Source of the DNA: Amycolatopsis sacchari
GTDB lineage: Bacteria; Actinomycetota; Actinomycetes; Mycobacteriales; Pseudonocardiaceae
Direction of reading: 5' to 3'
DNA: 64,000 nucleotides
Assembly (NCBI RefSeq): GCF_900114035.1
Contig: NZ_FORP01000004.1
Location: forward strand, 124,001 to 188,000
Below are positions 59,944 to 64,000 of the stretch, piece by piece; the stretch's first letter is position 1; each line of letters starts with the position of its first letter. Below the pieces are notes generated by a model. The model saw only the letters and a program-made list of their open reading frames with translations. It did not search any database and was not told the origin of the DNA. Both the position numbers and the translations under genes were made by a program.

Positions 59944-61290
59944 TCAGCTTAAGGCAAAGATCCCCCTTTCCAGCGTCAGCTCCCAGGCCCGGCCGACCCG
60001 GAACAGGAGCGGCTCGGCCAGCGGCCACCCCAGCAACTGCAGCCCGATCGGCAGGCCGGCCGAGTCGGCACCGACCGGCACCGTCAGCGACGGGAGCCCG
60101 GTGATGTTGGCGGGCGCGGACAACCGGACGTAGGCGTCGGATACGCTTTCGACTGTGCCGTCCGGCCAGGTCACACTGTCCTGACCCGACGGCACGGCCG
60201 TCAACGGCACTGCCGGGGCGGCGAGCACGTCAACCGGCTCGAGCATCCGCAGCCACTCGCGGCGCAGGAGCGCGCGGGCACGCTGGGCCCGCAGGTAGTC
60301 GCCCGCCGGCAAGAGCACCCCGGCTTCGAGCAGTACCCGGACGTCGGCGGCATACAGCTCCGGCACGGTCCGCAGCGTGCGTTCGTGGTAGGCGGTCGCC
60401 TCCGGCACCATCAGGCCCCACTGGATCGCCTGGACGTAACGCGTCATCGGGACCTCGACCTCGACGAGCACGGCGCCGAGCGACTCCATCCGTTCGATCG
60501 CCTGGCGCACTGCGGCTTCCACCTCGGGATCGACGTGCTCGAAGTAGTAGTTGCGCGGCACGCCCACCCGCAGCCCGGCCAGCCCACCGTCCACAGTGGC
60601 CGGTCGCCCGCCGGTCAGCACCGGCAGCACGAGCGCGGCGTCCTCGACCGTGCGCGTGATCGGGCCGACGTGGTCCAGCGACCACGACAGCGACACCACA
60701 CCATCACGCGGCACCAGGTCGTAGGTCGGTTTAAGCCCGACGACTCCGTTGAGCGCGGCGGGCACCCGGATCGAGCCGCCGGTGTCGGTGCCGAGCGCGA
60801 ACGTAGCCATGCCCGCGGCGACCGCGACGGCGGAACCACCACTGGAACCCCCGGCGATGCGGCCCGGGTCCCTCGCGTTCGCCGTCTGCGGTGTGATCAG
60901 CCCGTACGCGAACTCGTGCGTATGGGTCTTGCCGATCAGCACCGCGCCCGCGTCGGCCAAGCAGGCCGCGACGACGCTGTCGGCTTCGGCCCGATGCCCG
61001 GCGCGGACACGGGAACTGCCGGTGGTCGGCAGCCCTGCGACGTCGATGAGGTCCTTGAGCCCCACGGGAATCCCGTGCAGCGGGCCGCGGTACTCGCCCC
61101 CGGTGATCTCGCGCTCGGCCTGGCGGGCCGCCTCGCGCGCCCTTTCGGCGGTCACGGCCACGTAGGCGTTCAGACGCGGCTCCACCTCCTCCACGCAGGC
61201 CAGCACTGAGTCGACGAGCTCGACCGGCGACAACGCGCGCGTGCGCACTGCGTCAGCGGCGGCGGCGAGGGTGAGTTCATTCGGCCCCAC
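59944..61290 (-). CDS. Amidase-signature hydrolase (AtzE-like)
   Basis: 448-residue amidase-signature enzyme. Catalytic triad Lys79 (GLKDLIDVAG), cis-Ser149 (AGGSSGGSAVAV) and nucleophile Ser173 (GTDTGGSIRVPAAL) are intact. The GTG start at 61290 overlaps by 14 bp the end of a 62-residue gene and has GGAGGTG 4 bases upstream. That small partner resembles AtzG, the GatC-like subunit that stabilises the 1-carboxybiuret hydrolase AtzE; hence the likeness to AtzE rather than a stand-alone amidase. The natural substrate is unknown. Confidence 0.9.
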   Translation of the reverse strand: MGPNELTLAAAADAVRTRALSPVELVDSVLACVEEVEPRLNAYVAVTAERAREAARQAEREITGGEYRGPLHGIPVGLKDLIDVAGLPTTGSSRVRAGHRAEADSVVAACLADAGAVLIGKTHTHEFAYGLITPQTANARDPGRIAGGSSGGSAVAVAAGMATFALGTDTGGSIRVPAALNGVVGLKPTYDLVPRDGVVSLSWSLDHVGPITRTVEDAALVLPVLTGGRPATVDGGLAGLRVGVPRNYYFEHVDPEVEAAVRQAIERMESLGAVLVEVEVPMTRYVQAIQWGLMVPEATAYHERTLRTVPELYAADVRVLLEAGVLLPAGDYLRAQRARALLRREWLRMLEPVDVLAAPAVPLTAVPSGQDSVTWPDGTVESVSDAYVRLSAPANITGLPSLTVPVGADSAGLPIGLQLLGWPLAEPLLFRVGRAWELTLERGIFALS

Positions 61291-61465
61291 CAGGCACCTC
61301 CTGGCGGAAAGGTGCCATCTCCCCGAGGTCGAGCTCACGCAGGACGGACACGACGGAATGGATGTGGTTGGCGGTGGCGGCCACCACGTCGTGACGGTCC
61401 CCGGACAGCGGCAGCCCGGCACGGGCGGCCCAGCGAGCCGCGTCCGGTGGGGCGAAGTCGGACAT
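61277..61465 (-). CDS. AtzG/GatC-like small amidase partner (DUF4089-like)
   Basis: 62-residue protein with the AtzG/DUF4089 pattern: AGLPLSGDRHDVVAATANHI, SVLRELDLGEMAPFRQEV, i.e. a GLPL turn, a helix and an LDL-xx-APF ending. In AtzE-AtzG this small GatC-like chain wraps the amidase. Its gene overlaps the amidase start by 14 bp, supporting equal co-translation. Probably forms a heterocomplex with the amidase. The family call rests on pattern and context. Confidence 0.75.
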   Translation of the reverse strand: MSDFAPPDAARWAARAGLPLSGDRHDVVAATANHIHSVVSVLRELDLGEMAPFRQEVPGGAE

Positions 61466-61481
61466 CGATCCTCCCGAAAAG

Positions 61482-61546
61482 CTAAAAGTTTGCGTTTAGG
61501 CAGAGTAGCCCGTATCGTCGCTTAAAGCAAACCCGTTGCGTTTAGG
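61482..61546. promoter_or_regulatory. Repeated operator between amidase operon and metallo-hydrolase
   Basis: TTGCGTTTAGG occurs at 61490-61500 and 61536-61546. The first is part of CTAAAAGTTTGCGTTTAG (61482-61499, 5-bp outer arms); the second is preceded by GCTTAAAGCAAACCCG. One copy covers each gene start, so a single regulator, most likely the operon's TetR protein, can control both directions. A related GCTTAAGGCAAAG lies at 59947-59959 just ahead of the tetR start. Confidence 0.65.
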
Positions 61547-61556
61547 AGGAGTGGTC

Positions 61557-62432
61557 ATGAGCGTCCCGTCGTGGACCGTCGGCGAGTTCACCGTGCACCG
61601 GATCGACGAGGTGTCCCTGCCGCCCGCCACGGGCCCCTGGCTGCTGCCCACCGCCACTCCCGACGTCGTGGCCCGGCACGACTGGCTGCGGCCCCACTTC
61701 GCCGGGGACGACGGGGCGCTGCGCCTGGCCAGCCACACCTTCGCCGTCTCGGTGGGCGGGCACCGGATCGTCGTGGACACCGGCATCGGCAACGGCAAGC
61801 AGCGCGCCAACCCCGCCTGGCACAACCTGCACACCGCCTACCCCGACCGGCTCGCCGAGGCCGGGTTCGCCCCGGAGACGGTCGATCTCGTGGTGCTCAC
61901 CCACCTGCACACCGACCACGTCGGCTGGAACACCCGGCTGGAGGGTGGCGAGTGGGTGCCGACGTTCCCGAACGCCCGATACGTGACCTCGCGCGTGGAA
62001 AGGGAGTTCTGGGCCGGGTACGCGATGGACGAGCCGCGGCAGCAGATGTTCCGCGACTCCGTGCTCCCGGTCGAGGACGCGGGCCTGCTCGATCTCGTAG
62101 ACGTCCGGAGGGACGGTACGGAGATCATGCCCGGGGTCCGGCTGGTGCCCACACCCGGTCACACGCCGGGGCACGTCGCGGTGCGGCTGGACAGCGGCGG
62201 CCGGACGGCGCTGATCACCGGTGACTGCGTGCACCACCCGGTCCAGGTACCGCACCCGGAGATCACCAGCTGCGTCGACATCGACCCGGATCTCGCCGTG
62301 CGCACCCGCCGCGAGCTCTTCGAGTCGCTCGCGAGGAGCGACACCCTCGTGCTGGGCACCCACTTCCCACCACCGACCGCCGGACGGATCGCCGATCAGG
62401 GTGGATCCCTGCGCTGGGTGCCGGTGAGTTAG
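61557..62432 (+). CDS. MBL-fold lactonase/hydrolase
   Basis: 291-residue metallo-beta-lactamase-fold enzyme of the AHL-lactonase/AttM-like group: VVLTHLHTDHVGWN zinc motif, PTPGHTPGHVAVRL, LITGDCVHHPVQVPHPE and LVLGTHFPPPTAG. ATG 61557 with AGGAGGAG 7 bases upstream. It is divergent from the AtzG/amidase/TetR operon across repeated operator sites, so both probably act on one compound, for instance lactone or cyclic amide opening followed by amide hydrolysis. That pathway idea is inference. Confidence 0.9.
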   Translation: MSVPSWTVGEFTVHRIDEVSLPPATGPWLLPTATPDVVARHDWLRPHFAGDDGALRLASHTFAVSVGGHRIVVDTGIGNGKQRANPAWHNLHTAYPDRLAEAGFAPETVDLVVLTHLHTDHVGWNTRLEGGEWVPTFPNARYVTSRVEREFWAGYAMDEPRQQMFRDSVLPVEDAGLLDLVDVRRDGTEIMPGVRLVPTPGHTPGHVAVRLDSGGRTALITGDCVHHPVQVPHPEITSCVDIDPDLAVRTRRELFESLARSDTLVLGTHFPPPTAGRIADQGGSLRWVPVS

Positions 62433-62539
62433 GTGTCCGTGAGCAAGGGGCTGCGTTCAATCACCGGCCGTACGAGCCGGAATTGTCGGATGCCGTTGGT
62501 ACGGTGCGGCGCAAACGCGGGCGAGCGAGGGGAATACCG

Positions 62540-63010
62540 GTGGCAGAGGTGGCGCTGCGGTTGGTCGAGGATGCCGACCTGGACGCACTGTTCGACCAGA
62601 GAGGTGATCCCGAGTCCATCCGGATGGCCGCTTTCACCACCAGCGACCCCGACCGTGAAGCGTTCGACGCTCACATGGCGGAGACACGCAATTCTCCTGA
62701 CGTCACCCTTCGTGCCGTCACGTGTGACGGGCGCCTTGTCGGCAGCATCGCCAGCTTCGTCATGGAGGGGGACACAGAGATCACTTACTGGATCGACCGT
62801 TCGGCCTGGGGGCGCGGCATCGCCAGCCGAGCACTGGCCCTCTTTCTCGACACGGTCGCGACCCGGCCCCTGTACGCCCGCGCCGCCAGCGACAACCACG
62901 GCTCACTCAGGGTCTTGCGGAGAGCGGGTTTCACGGTCATCGGCACGGAGATCTCTTACGCGCCCGCCCGTGGCACCGAAATCGAAGAGACGATCCTGCG
63001 TCTCGTTTAG
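62540..63010 (+). CDS. GNAT-family N-acetyltransferase
   Basis: 156-residue RimJ/RimL-type acetyltransferase: VALRLVEDADLDALFDQ, ITYWIDRSAWGRGIASRALALFL (acetyl-CoA pyrophosphate loop with WGRGIA), and ARAASDNHGSLRVLRRAGFTVIG. Acceptor is unknown; such proteins acetylate small amines or protein N-termini. GTG 62540 is used because upstream residues lack protein character. It stands alone. Confidence 0.9.
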   Translation: MAEVALRLVEDADLDALFDQRGDPESIRMAAFTTSDPDREAFDAHMAETRNSPDVTLRAVTCDGRLVGSIASFVMEGDTEITYWIDRSAWGRGIASRALALFLDTVATRPLYARAASDNHGSLRVLRRAGFTVIGTEISYAPARGTEIEETILRLV

Positions 63011-63499
63011 GACGTCGCGGTGGGATGGGGTTGACGTGGGAGGACGTCCAGTCGGCGGGTGGCGATTGCTGTTCGTGGAAGCGGTATCGCCCCGGGCAGC
63101 CGCAATCGTCGCCGCCATCGGGATTTCCACAAGGCCGTCAAGATCTGGCGAAATATACCGCCGCCCTCCCACGCTGGCTCGCCCGCTTCGAGACGCAACG
63201 CCGTTACGGGGCACTTGGCGAATGTTCACCGGGATGGCAAGGCTTCTTCGTCACGGACGATCCGCAGGCTGCGGCACGCTGACCGCCTCGCCGCCGTCAT
63301 CCTCTGGTGTGCCAACAACGTCGGTCGCCGGACATACCGCAACCCGCGACCTTCCCTGCGAGCGTTACCGGGACGGGCGCCGGTCACTCCACTCGGTAAC
63401 CGAGGTGCGTAACTCCTGGCGCCGGTACAGCATCGACAGCGAGCACAGACTCGTCGAACGAGGTCAGCGCGAGTCCACGGTGGACGTTCGCACACTTGA
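63011..63499. other. Gap without a supported gene
   Basis: About 490 bp. Short open frames on both strands have atypical codon use. One plus-strand frame contains ALPRWLARFETQRRYGALG, loosely like the end of an IS3-family transposase, but the likeness is too short to call. GTCCACGGTGGAC, a variant of the window-wide palindrome, is near 63,475. No RNA gene recognised. Confidence 0.45.
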
Positions 63500-63952
63500 T
63501 CATGAAGTGCTGCGCGCGGGACCGGCTGAGCGCTTCGCCTGCCACTGTTCGACGGCGACCTGCACGGCCTGCTCGTCTTCGAGGGCGTGCGCGCCGGAGG
63601 CTCCGGCGGCGCCGAGGATCACATTGCCGTCGGTGACGAGGACGCCGCCGGCCCACGGGACGAAGTCGCCGTGGTACAGGTACTGGATGCTCTCGACGAT
63701 GCCGGCCGGAAGCTCGATCTGGCCCGACGGCTTCAGGGCGAGCAGCGCGCTGCGGGCCTTGGCGACGGCGATCCGGCTGGTCATGGGCATGCCGCCGTCG
63801 GCGCGGCGCAGGGTGATCACTTCGCCGGCCACGTCGAGCACGGCGACCGCGAGGGGTGGGAACCCCCGCTCGGCCGCGACGGTCAGCGCGGCGTCCACCA
63901 GCCAGTCGGCGTCGGCGAGCGTGAGGCCGGGGAGGCGAGGTGAGTCGATCAT
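63500..63952 (-). CDS. GlcG/HbpS-family protein
   Basis: 150-residue single-domain protein of the GlcG/HbpS (DUF336) family: LVDAALTVAAERGFPPLAVAVLDVAGEVITLRRAD, SRIAVAKARSALLAL, and GGVLVTDGNVILGAAGASGAHALEDEQAVQVAV. Members bind haem/cobalamin-like ligands or assist dehydratases and glycolate use; here no partner is visible and there is no signal peptide. ATG 63952, near the right edge of the window. The function cannot be assigned more precisely. Confidence 0.9.
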   Translation of the reverse strand: MIDSPRLPGLTLADADWLVDAALTVAAERGFPPLAVAVLDVAGEVITLRRADGGMPMTSRIAVAKARSALLALKPSGQIELPAGIVESIQYLYHGDFVPWAGGVLVTDGNVILGAAGASGAHALEDEQAVQVAVEQWQAKRSAGPARSTS

Positions 63953-64000
63953 GGAAAGGAGCTTAGCGTCGGGAATCGCTGGGTGGGTGGGAATAAACCG

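Noticed and set aside
63025-63282. Possible transposase remnant
   Set aside because: Only a ~20-residue loose likeness to an IS3-type C-terminus; no inverted repeats or target duplication seen.

Overview
The window comes from a high-GC actinobacterium. Codons end almost always in G or C, GTG starts are common, genes overlap through GTGA/ATGA junctions, and the families present (ANTAR regulators, FprB-type ferredoxin reductase, bacterial cytochrome P450, DUF4232-like lipoprotein, blaL/blaA/blaB-type locus) fit a soil Pseudonocardiaceae member. Amycolatopsis or a near relative is my best guess from gene content, not a proven assignment. The content is chromosomal, accessory catabolic type. No rRNA, tRNA, CRISPR array, prophage or intact insertion sequence was seen.

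Region 1 (1-13,020): a LuxR-type ATPase regulator cut by the window edge, a secreted polyester hydrolase of the cutinase/PET-hydrolase family, then an eleven-gene minus-strand operon. That operon carries a sugar ABC transporter, two sugar dehydrogenases, a mutarotase-like protein, a lactonase, D-galactonate dehydratase (DgoD), 2-keto-3-deoxy-sugar-acid kinase and aldolase, and a FadR-type repressor. Together they make a complete non-phosphorylative (De Ley-Doudoroff-type) aldose route, probably for galactose. A perfect 17-bp AT-only palindrome abuts the -35 box in front of it.

Region 2 (13,026-28,760): an efflux pump with extra C-terminal domains and a divergent MarR regulator, a frameshifted XRE regulator, a GAF-ANTAR regulator, an L-talarate/galactarate dehydratase, a DrrAB-type exporter, a D-amino-acid cassette (LysA-like decarboxylase, permease, N-acyl-D-amino-acid deacylase, divergent double-domain Lrp regulator), a TetR/alcohol dehydrogenase pair with twin operators, and a D-threonine-aldolase-like enzyme.

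Region 3 (28,811-41,700): LigD ligase-polymerase, an AcoR-like activator, a flavin monooxygenase with a frameshifted CocE-type hydrolase, a patatin-like protein, an amino-acid permease, and a four-gene sugar-acid operon (KdgT-type permease, DtnK, PdxA2, DeoR regulator) with GCGCA-based palindromic operators.

Region 4 (41,700-49,500) has lower gene density and many repeats. It holds a small membrane protein made of five 20-residue repeats beside a transglycosylase, an L-fuconate dehydratase, a second GAF-ANTAR regulator and several intergenic repeat islands.

Region 5 (49,500-64,000): a lipoprotein, P450, alpha/beta hydrolase, metallo-hydrolase, FprB reductase plus AurF-like diiron oxygenase, a beta-lactamase locus arranged like Streptomyces cacaoi blaL-blaA-blaB, an AtzG/AtzE-like amidase pair with its TetR regulator and a divergent metallo-hydrolase, a GNAT acetyltransferase and a GlcG/HbpS-like protein.

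Two window-wide signals stand out. Four genes are each broken by a one-base shift, three of them an apparent extra base in a C/G run, which may be sequence error. The near-palindrome TCCAC(A/T)GTGGA recurs far more often than base composition predicts.
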